40,656 bases of DNA from positions 1-40,656 of the forward strand of contig JAUSID010000116.1 of NCBI GenBank assembly GCA_030648295.1, in the 5' to 3' direction. This DNA is from Opitutaceae bacterium (lineage in GTDB: Bacteria; Verrucomicrobiota; Verrucomicrobiia; Opitutales; Opitutaceae). The position numbers and the translations under genes were made by a program. Of the stretch, positions 11,911-20,417 are shown one piece after another; the stretch's first letter is position 1, and the number at the start of each line of letters is the position of its first letter. Under the pieces are notes generated by a model that saw nothing but the letters and a program-made list of their open reading frames with translations, did no database searches and had not been told where the DNA came from.

Positions 11911-12489
11911 TTAGGCGGTGACGCGCTTGTTCCGCAGCACATAGCGGGCGGAGAGCACGATATTCGTCGCGGACGTGACGGTGGTGCTGGTGCGCGCGGC
12001 CGAGAGCGAAATTTGCACCTGCTTGGTGGTGTTGTTGGCGATCGTCCTGGCGGCCGCGGTGCTGAAATCGGAAATGCTGGTCCCGCTGATGGTGTAGGCC
12101 AGGAAGTTGAACTGCGTTATGCCGGTGAGCAGCGTCGTCGGCGTTCCGGTCGTGACCGCCCGGCTGAATGTGCCGGCGGTGGAATCGTAAGTATACGTGA
12201 TTATGATCGAATTTACCGTGAGCGTGAGGGAGCTGCTGCTCGCCCAGCTGACCGAGCTCGCCTGCCGCGTATCCTCCGCGAAAAGCTCGAGCGCCTTCCG
12301 CGCCTGCGCCTCCATGTCATTGTAGTTGCGCATATTTGCCCCGCTGCGGCCAAGGAACAGGAACGTGGAGAGGACCCCGGCCAGGATGAACGTGGAAAGC
12401 GAGGCGCCGATCATGACTTCAACCAACGTGAAGCCCCCGGCGCGCGCCGGCCGGCTATGACTGTTTGGCGAGTGTGTAGTAGTAGTCAT
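11911..12489 (-). CDS. PilW/PulJ-like minor prepilin, module 1
   Basis: The product has a prepilin leader ending RAGG before FTLVEVMIGASLSTFIL, with Glu5 present, and a globular domain of about 165 residues. I place the start at 12489 (MTTTTHSPNSHS) rather than at the upstream ATG at 12546, because the upstream choice would overlap the PilV-like gene by 92 bp and add an implausible leader. Even so, it overlaps that gene by 35 bp. It is the paralogue of 9438-10031. Confidence 0.83.
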   Translation of the reverse strand: MTTTTHSPNSHSRPARAGGFTLVEVMIGASLSTFILAGVLSTFLFLGRSGANMRNYNDMEAQARKALELFAEDTRQASSVSWASSSSLTLTVNSIIITYTYDSTAGTFSRAVTTGTPTTLLTGITQFNFLAYTISGTSISDFSTAAARTIANNTTKQVQISLSAARTSTTVTSATNIVLSARYVLRNKRVTA

Positions 12490-12988
12490 AGAGCCCGTTT
12501 TTCGCATACATGGTGGTGAACGTGCGGGTGTGCGCCCGCCCGTCATACGAGTGCCAGGTGACGGTGATGGTGATATACTTCACGTCACCGGGCCGCGCCG
12601 TATCGGCCGTGACCGTCCGCGTGACGACGTATTTCGCCGCGATTGCGGCCGACGTCGTGAACATCGAGGACATCGAAACCGGCTCGGATGCCGGCAATTC
12701 GCAGATGCTGTCCACCGCCGAGGTCGACGTGTTGTTCCAGGGCCACAGGCGCAGCCGCTCGATCTCGCTCTGCATGATCTGTGACGCGAGCGTGCCATCG
12801 CGCGCGACGTCGATGGCGCGGAAGCCCATTTGCAGCGCAATGATCGAGGTCGCGATCCCGAACGCCATGACGAAGGTCGCGAGTGCGACCTCGATGATGG
12901 TGAACCCGCTGGCATCAGCGGGCACGCGATGCAGACGCGCCGCCTGAACCCGGTTCACCGACGACCACTCAGCCACTGGCAATTTCAT
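12455..12988 (-). CDS. PilV-like minor prepilin, module 1
   Basis: The 177-residue product has a long basic leader and the cleavage context ADASGFTIIEVALATFVMAF, with Gly-Phe and Glu5. It is the first gene of the six-gene prepilin set, and the promoter should lie in the 149 bp before rpsT (12989-13137), which is divergent. The globular part ends YAKNGLYDYYYTLAKQS, matching the paralogue at 10006-10464. Confidence 0.86.
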   Translation of the reverse strand: MKLPVAEWSSVNRVQAARLHRVPADASGFTIIEVALATFVMAFGIATSIIALQMGFRAIDVARDGTLASQIMQSEIERLRLWPWNNTSTSAVDSICELPASEPVSMSSMFTTSAAIAAKYVVTRTVTADTARPGDVKYITITVTWHSYDGRAHTRTFTTMYAKNGLYDYYYTLAKQS

Positions 12989-13137
12989 GGCTGCACGTTA
13001 GCCGTTCCCGATTACAGCGCATAGAGGCAGAAGGGGTGTATTTTGGCCCTACCGGCCTAGGTCCGTTCAGGCCGACAAAACCCTTGACTCTCCTGCACCC
13101 GTTTGAGTGTGTGACCGGCTCTCAATCTTTCGACATC

Positions 13138-13398
13138 ATGGCCAACACGAAATCTGCGATCAAAGCCGCCCGTAAGTCCAAGCGACTCCACGACCGTAAT
13201 CAGGGCGTCAGGACCCGCCTGAAGACCTTGCACAAGAACTTCGTGACGGCCGTCAAGGCGAACGACGCCGCCGCCGCGAAGGCCGCCGGGATCGCGTATG
13301 CGTCGGCCATCGACAAGGCGACCAAGTCCGGTGTCGTGCACCGCAACGTCGCGGCGCGCGCGAAATCCCACGTCGCGAAGTACGTTCTCGCCAGGTAA
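13138..13398 (+). CDS. rpsT: Small ribosomal subunit protein bS20
   Basis: The 86-residue product begins MANTKSAIKAARKSKRLHDR, the standard bS20 start, and is rich in Lys, Arg and Ala. It binds 16S rRNA early in 30S assembly. The start at 13138 is preferred over upstream ATGs because MANTKSA is the conserved N-terminus. A good rho-independent terminator follows 27 bp after the stop. It is divergent from the prepilin operon. Confidence 0.97.
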   Translation: MANTKSAIKAARKSKRLHDRNQGVRTRLKTLHKNFVTAVKANDAAAAKAAGIAYASAIDKATKSGVVHRNVAARAKSHVAKYVLAR

Positions 13399-13425
13399 GC
13401 GGCTGACATTGCCCGCTGATCCGCG

Positions 13426-13458
13426 GCCCGCGCTTTTCCCGGCGCGGGCTTTTGTTTT
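13426..13458 (+). terminator. Rho-independent terminator of rpsT
   Basis: GCCCGCGC (13426-13433) pairs perfectly with GCGCGGGC (13442-13449) across a short TTTTCCCG loop and is followed by TTTTGTTTT. Its location just after rpsT and before the helicase-nuclease genes supports a role in separating the two transcripts. Confidence 0.9.
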
Positions 13459-13482
13459 CCGGCCGCCGGCAGCGCGCCAGAG

Positions 13483-16425
13483 ATGGATTGTGCCCGCTCG
13501 GAATCTCGCGTTCATCAGCGTCGAACGGTGCTGAACTCGCAAACTTCCCTGCATCTTGCCCGGCACGCGGAGACCGCGTGGCAAGCCGCCATCCGGCCAT
13601 GGTTGGAGCGCGGTCATGGCCGGCTCGAGCGCGCGTTCGTCATCGTCGCGACGCGGGGCCAGGCGCATGGACTCAAGCAGCGTTGCCTCGTGGAAGGCCT
13701 GCCGCTGCTGGGGGTCGAATTCCTGACGCCCGGGCTGGCGCGAAAAAAATGGGCGACGGTGGCGCGCCTGAAGGCTTCCGCGATGGGGCGCGAACTGTTG
13801 TTGCTCCAGCTGCGAACTCTGATCGCGCGCCGCTTGCAGCTGTCTTCCGGCGTGGAGTCAGCTGCGGGTGGCGCTGGCGACCGGCACCGAACCGGCGAGT
13901 GGGGATTCTGGAAAAGCCTGGAGAGCGATGCCGAGCACGCGCTCGACGATTTTGACGAACTCCTGAAGGCGGGGTTCGGGATCGATGACTTCCCGGTGCC
14001 ACCGCTCCGCGAGATTTTTCGCGAACTGGCCCGGTGGGTCGAAGCGTGTGGTTACACGCTCGCCGCCTGGCAGGCCGCCCGGGCGGCCGCGGAGGTTGCG
14101 GACGGTCAGCGGATCGCGGGTCGCGTTCTCGTTTACGGGCTCGGGCCCGAGATGAGCGGCGAGTTCTTCAACGTGGCGGCGTTTGTCCGGCGATGTTCCG
14201 ACGTCACGGCCGTGTTGCCCGAACCGGAATTCGAAGGCTCGTCGGAGCACGGCGAGAAGTGGATCGAGCTCTGGGGCCGCCTGCTGGGTGCCGAGCCGAT
14301 GCCGCTCGATGCGCCTGACCCGGAGCGGAGCTGCGAGCCGGTGGCGGCCGTCTGGTTTCAGCATGCCACCACGCCGGTGCCGGCCCGCCTGGTGGTCGGG
14401 CAGACCCGCGGCGATGAGATGCGCGGCGTGGCGGACGAGATTTGCGCGCTGCTCGATGCCGGGGCGGACAACATTGGCGTCATCTTCCCGCGCGCCGATC
14501 CGGCCCACCTGATCCTGGCCCGATTGCTGCAGGAACGGGGTATTCTTTTTGCGGATATGCTCGAAACCGCCGGTCCGCCGGCGATCGAGATCCAGGCCCA
14601 GCGGGCACTGCTCGCGTTTTACGAACGCGGCGGACGCATCGAGGAGTTTCTCGCGCTCTGGCCGCTGTTGCGGGCGATCGGGATCGTGACGGCCCCGCTG
14701 GCCGAGGCGCGGCGCGCGTGCGAACGCAGCTTTGACGCGACGCAATCGCACGATCTTCGCCGGCACGCCGGTTATTGGGAAAAGCGTCCGGAACTGGCGC
14801 GGCTGGCGCGGATACTGGGCGAACCATGGCCGGCGGAGCTGGCGCTGGCCGAGGCCCTCGCGCGATTCCGCCGTGCCTGCACGCAGCTCGCGCTCGAGTC
14901 GCCGGACGGGTGGGGCACGCTGGATACGATGGCGGCGATCGATGCCGGGCCGAAGCCGCTGGCGGTCGTCACCGGCACGCTCGCGTCATTCCTGCCGCAA
15001 GATTCGGTGGTGATCGACGCACCGGGCCGCAATGTGTTCGCCAGGGTGACGCTCAGCACGCGGCGGCGGGCGGAGGGGCTGTGCTGGTCGCACCTCGTAC
15101 TGGTCGAGAGCAATTCCGGCGTGTGGCCCCTCCGGCAGGAGCCAAGTTGCTGGCTGACGGACGAACATCGGTCGGCGTTGAGCCGGGCCCGGAATTCCCC
15201 GCCCACGCTGTTCAACTCCGAGGAGCGCGCGGTGCTGGAGCGCGCGGGGTATGCGACGCTCGCGCGCGACACCCGCGAGCGGGTGATTTTCTCCGCCGCG
15301 CTCTCGGGCGAGCAGGATCCCGAGGTCAAGCTGGCGCCGAACAGCTGGGTGGAGCGGATCATGTGGGCGAACGGCCAGATGGGGCCGGAGGGCGATATCG
15401 AAGCGGCTTTCACCGGCGCCGCGATTGCGACCGGCGAACCGGCCGCCGTCGCGACCACCGGGCTGGATGCGTGGCACGACGCATGGCGGGGCCGCCGTGA
15501 CCCGACGCGGCCATTTGACGAGTACTTCTTTTCTGGAGACCCGGCGCGAATCACGCCGCCGAAGCTGCCGGCGAAATTGATCGAACGGGGAGTGCAGGAT
15601 CCGGCGGAGCTCTGGTTCGAGGCGATTTTGAAGACGCAGCGAATCCGGTGGGACCCGTTCGTGCGCGCGCGACGCAAGGCCCTCGGCCAGTGGGCCCACC
15701 AGCTCCTCGCGAACGTGTTGATGCCGTCGGAAACGACCCGCGGTTTTGGCGAGATGCTGGCCTTCGAGGTCGCGCGGCAGAAACTTCACGACCGGCTCGC
15801 GGCGCAGCGACGCGAATGGCCCGGCAACCGGTACTGGGACTCGTTCCACGGCGAGCTGGCACACGTGTGCGGCCTCCTGCTCGAGAACGTGTTCACGATC
15901 ACCGCGGGCCGGTACGTCGCCACCGAGGCCTCGCTGCCGCCGGGAGCGCGGCTGGAGCTCGGCCCGCATCGGATCCCGGTGGTCGGCCGGCTCGACCTCG
16001 TCCGGCTCGATCAGCCGGCCTGGAGCGGGGCGCGTATTGACATTGTGGATTTCAAGACCGGCGGCGACCTCGGGCTCTCGGCCGAACGGATGGGCCGGAC
16101 CGGCGCTTCGCTCCAGCTGGGCGTTTACCTCGAAGCGGCGCGCTCATTGGGCATTGCGGGCGGTTCGGTCTGGATGATCAAACCGGAGCCCGGTGGCGTG
16201 ACCAAGCTGACGTTCGACGACATGGCGGTGGCGTTGACGAAGCTGCGGTGGCTGGAGCAGGCGCTGACGCGCGGAGTTTATGGCGCGTTGACCCGCGACC
16301 GCTCGGATTACGCGCCGGGCGGCTGCGACTGGCCGCTGGCGTGCACGCCGGTTTCGCGCGCGATCCTCGAACAGAAGTTCGCGCTCACGTTTGGGCTCGC
16401 GCCGGAACAGGCCGTCGATGAATGA
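13483..16425 (+). CDS. AddB-like helicase-related PD-(D/E)XK exonuclease
   Basis: The product of up to 980 residues resembles the AddB/RexB partner of the AddAB double-strand-break repair nuclease. The C-terminal nuclease is clear: GRLDLVRLD, then VDFKTGGDL (about residue 855), then LQLGVYLEAAR, the D...DxK...Q order of the PD-(D/E)XK fold. The N-terminus (FVIVATRGQAH) aligns with the degenerate AddB helicase start but lacks a GKT Walker A motif. The AddB iron-sulfur pattern (C-x2-C-x5-C) is not seen; only CDWPLAC remains near the end. The start may be the GTG at 13528 rather than the ATG at 13483. The end overlaps the AddA-like start by 8 bp. Confidence 0.82.
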   Translation: MDCARSESRVHQRRTVLNSQTSLHLARHAETAWQAAIRPWLERGHGRLERAFVIVATRGQAHGLKQRCLVEGLPLLGVEFLTPGLARKKWATVARLKASAMGRELLLLQLRTLIARRLQLSSGVESAAGGAGDRHRTGEWGFWKSLESDAEHALDDFDELLKAGFGIDDFPVPPLREIFRELARWVEACGYTLAAWQAARAAAEVADGQRIAGRVLVYGLGPEMSGEFFNVAAFVRRCSDVTAVLPEPEFEGSSEHGEKWIELWGRLLGAEPMPLDAPDPERSCEPVAAVWFQHATTPVPARLVVGQTRGDEMRGVADEICALLDAGADNIGVIFPRADPAHLILARLLQERGILFADMLETAGPPAIEIQAQRALLAFYERGGRIEEFLALWPLLRAIGIVTAPLAEARRACERSFDATQSHDLRRHAGYWEKRPELARLARILGEPWPAELALAEALARFRRACTQLALESPDGWGTLDTMAAIDAGPKPLAVVTGTLASFLPQDSVVIDAPGRNVFARVTLSTRRRAEGLCWSHLVLVESNSGVWPLRQEPSCWLTDEHRSALSRARNSPPTLFNSEERAVLERAGYATLARDTRERVIFSAALSGEQDPEVKLAPNSWVERIMWANGQMGPEGDIEAAFTGAAIATGEPAAVATTGLDAWHDAWRGRRDPTRPFDEYFFSGDPARITPPKLPAKLIERGVQDPAELWFEAILKTQRIRWDPFVRARRKALGQWAHQLLANVLMPSETTRGFGEMLAFEVARQKLHDRLAAQRREWPGNRYWDSFHGELAHVCGLLLENVFTITAGRYVATEASLPPGARLELGPHRIPVVGRLDLVRLDQPAWSGARIDIVDFKTGGDLGLSAERMGRTGASLQLGVYLEAARSLGIAGGSVWMIKPEPGGVTKLTFDDMAVALTKLRWLEQALTRGVYGALTRDRSDYAPGGCDWPLACTPVSRAILEQKFALTFGLAPEQAVDE

Positions 16426-19400
16426 GCTGATCGATCACGAGGCGCGGGAGCGCTTTCGCACCGAGTGGGACCGCAATTTCGCGGTGAGCGCGAACGCCGG
16501 TTCGGGGAAGACGACGGCGATCTCGGAACGGCTCGCCGCCATCGCGCTCGCGCCGGCGGGCGCCGAGCGGCTGCGCCATACCGCGGTGGTCACCTACACG
16601 AAGAAGGCGGCGGCCCAGATTGGCCAGCGGGCGCGGCAGGTGCTGCTCCGCCGGATCACGGAATCGGGCAGCCCCGATTTGCGCCCTCTCGATCACCTGG
16701 AGAGGGCGTTCTTCGGCACGATTCACAGTTTCTGCCTGAAGCTCGCGCAGACTTACGGGCAGACGGTCGGCATCAACCTGAATCCGACCGTCGTGACCGA
16801 GAACGATGACGCCTGGTGGGAGGAGTTCCTGGAACAGGATGCGATGGAGTTCTCCGGCCTCGACGAACGCGCGCTCAGGGCGTTCCTGCGGCATGTGCCG
16901 CTGGAGGAGATCTTCCCCGTCGCGCGCGAACTGGATCACGCCACCGCGGCGGCGCTGCGCCGGCGAACACCGGCGGCGCCGCCGGCGGTGCCGGACGCCG
17001 CCGCTGGCCAGCGACTCCTTGCGATCGTGCCCAAGGGAAACGGGGCCGCGAACACCGAGCGCAGCCAGCAGACGGCGCGCGCGTGGCGCGCGGCCTGGGA
17101 GGCAGGCGCGACGTTCCTGCCGCTTTACGAACCGGCCGGGAAAACCAAAATCGTCGTCGATTGCGCGCGCGAGTGGATGTTGCCGCTGAAAAACTGGCTG
17201 GCGGACGCGGCGGCGGCGCTGGCCGGTGAACTGGCCGAGCGCTACCGTGCGTGGCGGTTTGAGCGCGGCGTTCAGACCTACGCCGACCAGATCGATGCGG
17301 CGATGGCGGTCCTGCACGACGACGCATTGCTGAACCGGATACGAGCGGAGGGATGGCGCGTCATCCTCGACGAGGCGCAGGACACGGACCCGCAGCAGTT
17401 CGCCGTGCTGGTGGAGATTGCGCGGCCGCCGGGCGCACGGCGCGGTGCGTGGCCGGATGGTGGGACGGGGGCGCAGGCGGAGGGCCCGCGCGCCGGACAC
17501 TTTTGCATGGTCGGCGACGGACAGCAGGCGATCTACGGCAGCCGGGCCGACATTGGAAATTTCATGCGGCATGTGGATGCATTTCGCCGCGGCGACGGCG
17601 GTGAACTGCTCGAGTTCGAGGTCACGTTTCGCGCGCCGCATGCCTTGATTGCGCTCCTCAATTCGTCGCTGCCGGTCGCGTTCGGCCACGAGCGCGAGTA
17701 CAATTTTGGATTGCCGCCGCCGCAGGGCGCGCCGGCGCCTTTCCTCCAGGTTCCCTATGTTCCGCTGGAGCCCGGGCCGAAAAATGTGCCGGGCGCCGTG
17801 TACCGGCTGCGGGTGGAGGGGCCAGCTGAATCACCGCGCGGCGTCGAGGCCTGGCTCGAATGCGAAGCGCGGCAGGTGGCGACATGGCTGCGCGAAAATG
17901 GTCCGGGGGGGCTCGGCGCGGAAGGGTGGGGTGATGTTGCGGTGCTCGCGCCGCGCAACGAGTGGCTGGTCGTGGCCCGAAAGGCATTCGAGACCGCGGG
18001 ACTCGAGGTGGCGCTGCAAACCCGTCGCACGCGATGCGGCGACAACCCGGCTTACGCGTGGCTGACCGGGCTCCTGGCCGTGTGCGTTGATCCGGAAAAC
18101 ATGTTCGAGTGGGTCGGCGTGTTGCGCGAAGTGTTCGGTGTCAGTGATGCCATGATCGCCGCGGAAATGCGCCACCATGGCCGGCTGGCATGGGAGGAAC
18201 CGGCGACTCACCCGGGGCCGCTGGGCGATGCACTCGTGGCGATTAGGCCGTTCGTGCTGCGCGCCAACGACGCGGGCCGCGCGCTCGAGTCGTATACGCG
18301 TGAACTGGCGGCCGTGACACAGCTCGCCGCGAAAGCATGGCGGATCGATCCCAGCGGCAGCGTGCCGGGTGAACTGGATCGACTACTCGCGCAGGCCGCC
18401 GAGCGCGGCCTCGAGGGAGTTTCACCGCGGGCGTGGCTCGAGGAGTTGCTGGAGTGCCTCGATGATGGCCGGCCCGCCGGTAAACCAAGTTCCACCGCGA
18501 TCAACCTGCTCACCTCGCATTCGGCGAAAGGCCTCGAGTGGCCCGTGGTGATCGTGCTCGGGCTTTGGCGCGGAATCGGCCAGCCGCCTGATCGCGGACT
18601 GAAGATGGTCCGCGATTCCGGCGGGGTGCGCCTCTACTTTGACCGCTCGAGCCTGCCCGAGGACACGCGGGATGCGCGGGAGCGCGAGCGGCGGCGCGAA
18701 CTGACGCGGCTGCTTTACGTCACGCTCACGCGGGCGCGCCAAACCCTGTTGGTCCCGTGGGCCGGTGACGGATTCGGCGGCCGCCAGCGCGAACGGCCCA
18801 GCTTGGCGGAACTGTGGGGAGCTCCGCTGGACGCGTTGGCGCCATGCAGTCCGGCCTCGTCAGCGGGGCGCGGGACCCAGCCATCAGCCGCGCCGATTGC
18901 GTCGCCGGGGCCGCGCCGCGCCGACGACCGATCAGCAGGCGGGCGACTTCCGCCGTTGCCGGCCCGCGTGCTGCCGCATCAGCTCGCGCACCGGCCAGAC
19001 CTCGCGCGAATCGCGCGACACGAGTCGTCACTGGACACGCCGCTGCCGCGGGCCGGCGCGGACGATGCGATCGATTACGGCGTGTGGTGGCACGAAACGA
19101 TGGAGTTTCTACCGTGGTCGGCCGATGACGCGACAATCACCGCCTATGGCTGGGCCGCGCTGACCAACGCGGCCGCACAAGGGCTCGGCGCGCGGCCGGA
19201 AGTCGAATGGCAGCGATTCCGCGCGAGTGCGGCCTGGCGCGAACTCAATGCGGCGCGCTGGGTGCGCTGTACTGAACTTGCCGTTTTTGGCCCGCTGAAT
19301 GAGCGCGCCTGGATCGATGGCGTGATTGACCTCGTGCTGCACGATCCGGCTGCAAACGAGTTGTGGATTGTCGATTGGAAGACGAACCATCGCCGTCCGC

Positions 19401-19561
19401 ACGAAACCGACGAGCAGTTGCTCGCGCGTCTGGTTTTTGAATACAAGCCCCAGCTTTCCGCTTACGCGGAATGTGCGGGCGGTTTCTTCGCCGGCACGCG
19501 GCAAAAGGTGGTGGTATTTTCCACCGCGGCCGGGCTCTGGCAGGAAGTCCCGCGAGGATAA
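16418..19561 (+). CDS. addA: AddA-like UvrD-family helicase-nuclease
   Basis: The 1047-residue product is a superfamily 1A helicase fused to a RecB-type nuclease. Motifs in order are Walker [11 protein letters not shown] (near residue 30), [11 protein letters not shown] (motif Ia), Walker [12 protein letters not shown] (about 317), [11 protein letters not shown] (motif III), [11 protein letters not shown] (motif V) and [11 protein letters not shown] (motif VI). The nuclease motif VDWKTNHRR (about 985) is followed by QLSAYAEC. With the preceding gene it would form an AddAB complex that resects broken DNA ends. The ATG at 16418 overlaps the upstream stop and is preferred. An Ala/Pro-rich linker lies at about 18830-18960. 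Confidence 0.9.
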   Translation: MNELIDHEARERFRTEWDRNFAVSANAGSGKTTAISERLAAIALAPAGAERLRHTAVVTYTKKAAAQIGQRARQVLLRRITESGSPDLRPLDHLERAFFGTIHSFCLKLAQTYGQTVGINLNPTVVTENDDAWWEEFLEQDAMEFSGLDERALRAFLRHVPLEEIFPVARELDHATAAALRRRTPAAPPAVPDAAAGQRLLAIVPKGNGAANTERSQQTARAWRAAWEAGATFLPLYEPAGKTKIVVDCAREWMLPLKNWLADAAAALAGELAERYRAWRFERGVQTYADQIDAAMAVLHDDALLNRIRAEGWRVILDEAQDTDPQQFAVLVEIARPPGARRGAWPDGGTGAQAEGPRAGHFCMVGDGQQAIYGSRADIGNFMRHVDAFRRGDGGELLEFEVTFRAPHALIALLNSSLPVAFGHEREYNFGLPPPQGAPAPFLQVPYVPLEPGPKNVPGAVYRLRVEGPAESPRGVEAWLECEARQVATWLRENGPGGLGAEGWGDVAVLAPRNEWLVVARKAFETAGLEVALQTRRTRCGDNPAYAWLTGLLAVCVDPENMFEWVGVLREVFGVSDAMIAAEMRHHGRLAWEEPATHPGPLGDALVAIRPFVLRANDAGRALESYTRELAAVTQLAAKAWRIDPSGSVPGELDRLLAQAAERGLEGVSPRAWLEELLECLDDGRPAGKPSSTAINLLTSHSAKGLEWPVVIVLGLWRGIGQPPDRGLKMVRDSGGVRLYFDRSSLPEDTRDARERERRRELTRLLYVTLTRARQTLLVPWAGDGFGGRQRERPSLAELWGAPLDALAPCSPASSAGRGTQPSAAPIASPGPRRADDRSAGGRLPPLPARVLPHQLAHRPDLARIARHESSLDTPLPRAGADDAIDYGVWWHETMEFLPWSADDATITAYGWAALTNAAAQGLGARPEVEWQRFRASAAWRELNAARWVRCTELAVFGPLNERAWIDGVIDLVLHDPAANELWIVDWKTNHRRPHETDEQLLARLVFEYKPQLSAYAECAGGFFAGTRQKVVVFSTAAGLWQEVPRG

Positions 19562-19624
19562 ATTCTGGCTGGACACCCCTGCGGGCCGGCAACACGTTGG
19601 CCATTCGCCAATCTCTCACCTTCC

Positions 19625-19726
19625 ATGGGCAACCTGAAAAAGAAGCGCCGTCTAAAAATGAACAAGCACAAGCGCCGAAAGCGCTTGAAGGCCAATCGCC
19701 ACAAAAAGCGTACGTGGCAGAAGTAG
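19625..19726 (+). CDS. Small basic ribosomal protein, bS22/AURKAIP1-COX24 type
   Basis: A 33-residue, extremely Lys/Arg-rich product begins [20 protein letters not shown] and ends KKRTWQK. This matches the compact AURKAIP1/COX24 domain that includes mycobacterial bS22 (which has the same K-K-R-R-K-M-x-K-x-K-x-R-K pattern) and equivalents in Bacteroidota. Those proteins bind near the 30S decoding region. It starts 63 bp after the AddA-like gene and has its own strong terminator. Confidence 0.85.
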   Translation: MGNLKKKRRLKMNKHKRRKRLKANRHKKRTWQK

Positions 19727-19763
19727 TGCGCGATCGCGCCACGACGAATTCGCTTCAACCGTC

Positions 19764-19792
19764 AACCCGCTGCATGCGCAGCGGGTTTTTTT
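19764..19792 (+). terminator. Rho-independent terminator after bS22-like gene
   Basis: AACCCGCTGC pairs with GCAGCGGGTT around a short ATGC loop and runs into TTTTTTT. It lies 37 bp after the stop of the small ribosomal protein gene. The hairpin repeat that follows begins only 6 bp later. Confidence 0.9.
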
Positions 19793-19797
19793 GCGCC

Positions 19798-19872
19798 TAG
19801 CAGCCTGTCGGAGTTAGGAAATTCGATTTTTTGGCGAGCGAATGCGAGGCCGACGGAGCCGACAGGCTGCTA
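19798..19872. repeat. 75-bp hairpin repeat, left copy of an inverted pair
   Basis: The unit starts TAGCAGCCTGTCGG and ends CCGACAGGCTGCTA, so its own ends are perfect inverted repeats. A second unit of exactly 75 bp lies inverted at 21383-21457. Homology continues inward on both sides through a 19-bp palindrome, AAAATGGCTGCGCCATTTT (19877-19895 here), and on to about 19940. The ends look like those of an IS or MITE. Here it directly precedes the transposase remnant. Confidence 0.85.
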
Positions 19873-19984
19873 AATGAAAATGGCTGCGCCATTTTCGCAG
19901 ATACATCCATGATTGGCGGGCGAACTGCTTCTTGACCGGCATGGCCACCCGCTTCGTCGAGATCGACCGTGACACCGCACTATT

Positions 19985-20026
19985 GCCCGTTCGGCAAGCT
20001 CAGGGCCCCGAGCACCAGCCGAGGGG
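19985..20026. repeat. REP-like palindromic sequence inside the transposase remnant
   Basis: GCCCGTTCGGCAAGCTCAGG and the GGGCCCCGAG... part that follows belong to the same TTCGACAAGCTCAGG-type family seen at 39904-39944. Removing about 41 bp here restores the transposase frame (ALL joined to LPPDLRDW), so the repeat is an insertion rather than ancestral sequence. Confidence 0.65.
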
Positions 20027-20148
20027 CTGCCGCCGGACCTGCGCGATTGGGTGCCGGCCAACCACCTGGTTCATTTTCTAATCGACGCGGTGGAGAAGCT
20101 GGACCTGCGCCAAATCAAAGTGAACACCCGCGGCACGGGCGATGCGCA

Positions 20149-20166
20149 CTCTGCTGGCCAGCAGAG
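20149..20166. repeat. 18-bp palindrome inserted in the transposase remnant
   Basis: CTCTGCTGGCCAGCAGAG is a perfect palindrome. Its 16-bp core TCTGCTGGCCAGCAGA is identical to the core that begins both 112-bp repeats (42-63 and 20300-20321). It sits between the codons for GTGDA and AMLLALL, where the intact family has about two other residues. Only the palindrome is present here, without the other hairpins. Confidence 0.75.
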
Positions 20167-20299
20167 CGCCGGCGATGCTGCTGGCGCTGCTGGTCTACAG
20201 CTACGCCACCGGAGTTTTCGGTTCCCGGCGCATCGAGCATTCGACCTTCGACAACGTGGCGGTGCGCCTGCTGACAGCCGACACGCACCCCGATCACGA

Positions 20300-20411
20300 C
20301 ATTCTGCTGGCCAGCAGAATGCATTTAGCCCGCATGAACGCGGGGCGCTCGCCGGAACATGGGGGTGTTGGCGGTCAGACACGGGTGAAGACCATTTCAA
20401 GGGTGAAAAAT
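20300..20411 (-). repeat. 112-bp four-hairpin repeat, copy 2
   Basis: It is identical to 42-153 except for two bases. One lies in the loop and the other keeps a G-T pair in the third stem, so the predicted fold is preserved. It begins 6 nt after the stop codon of the minus-strand gene at 20418, the same geometry as copy 1 after gyrA. Its other end abuts the truncated transposase. Confidence 0.82.
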
Positions 20412-20417
20412 ACAGGC

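Larger units (their letters stand above)
19941..20299 (+). pseudogene. IS1182-type transposase remnant, N-terminal part
   Basis: Pieces of one transposase can be read in succession: MATRFVEIDRDTALL, then LPPDLRDWVPANHLVHFLID through NTRGTGDA, then AMLLALLVYSYATGVFGSRR through TADTHPDHD. These are the N-terminal residues of IS1182-like (DUF772) transposases. Three small repeats break the frame: a REP-like sequence at 19985-20026, an 18-bp palindrome at 20149-20166, and the 112-bp repeat at 20300, where homology to transposase ends. No catalytic domain remains. It cannot be functional. Confidence 0.82.

Noticed and set aside
13084-13125. Possible sigma-70 promoter for rpsT (TTGACT at 13084)
   Set aside because: A convincing -10 box at the right spacing is not visible.
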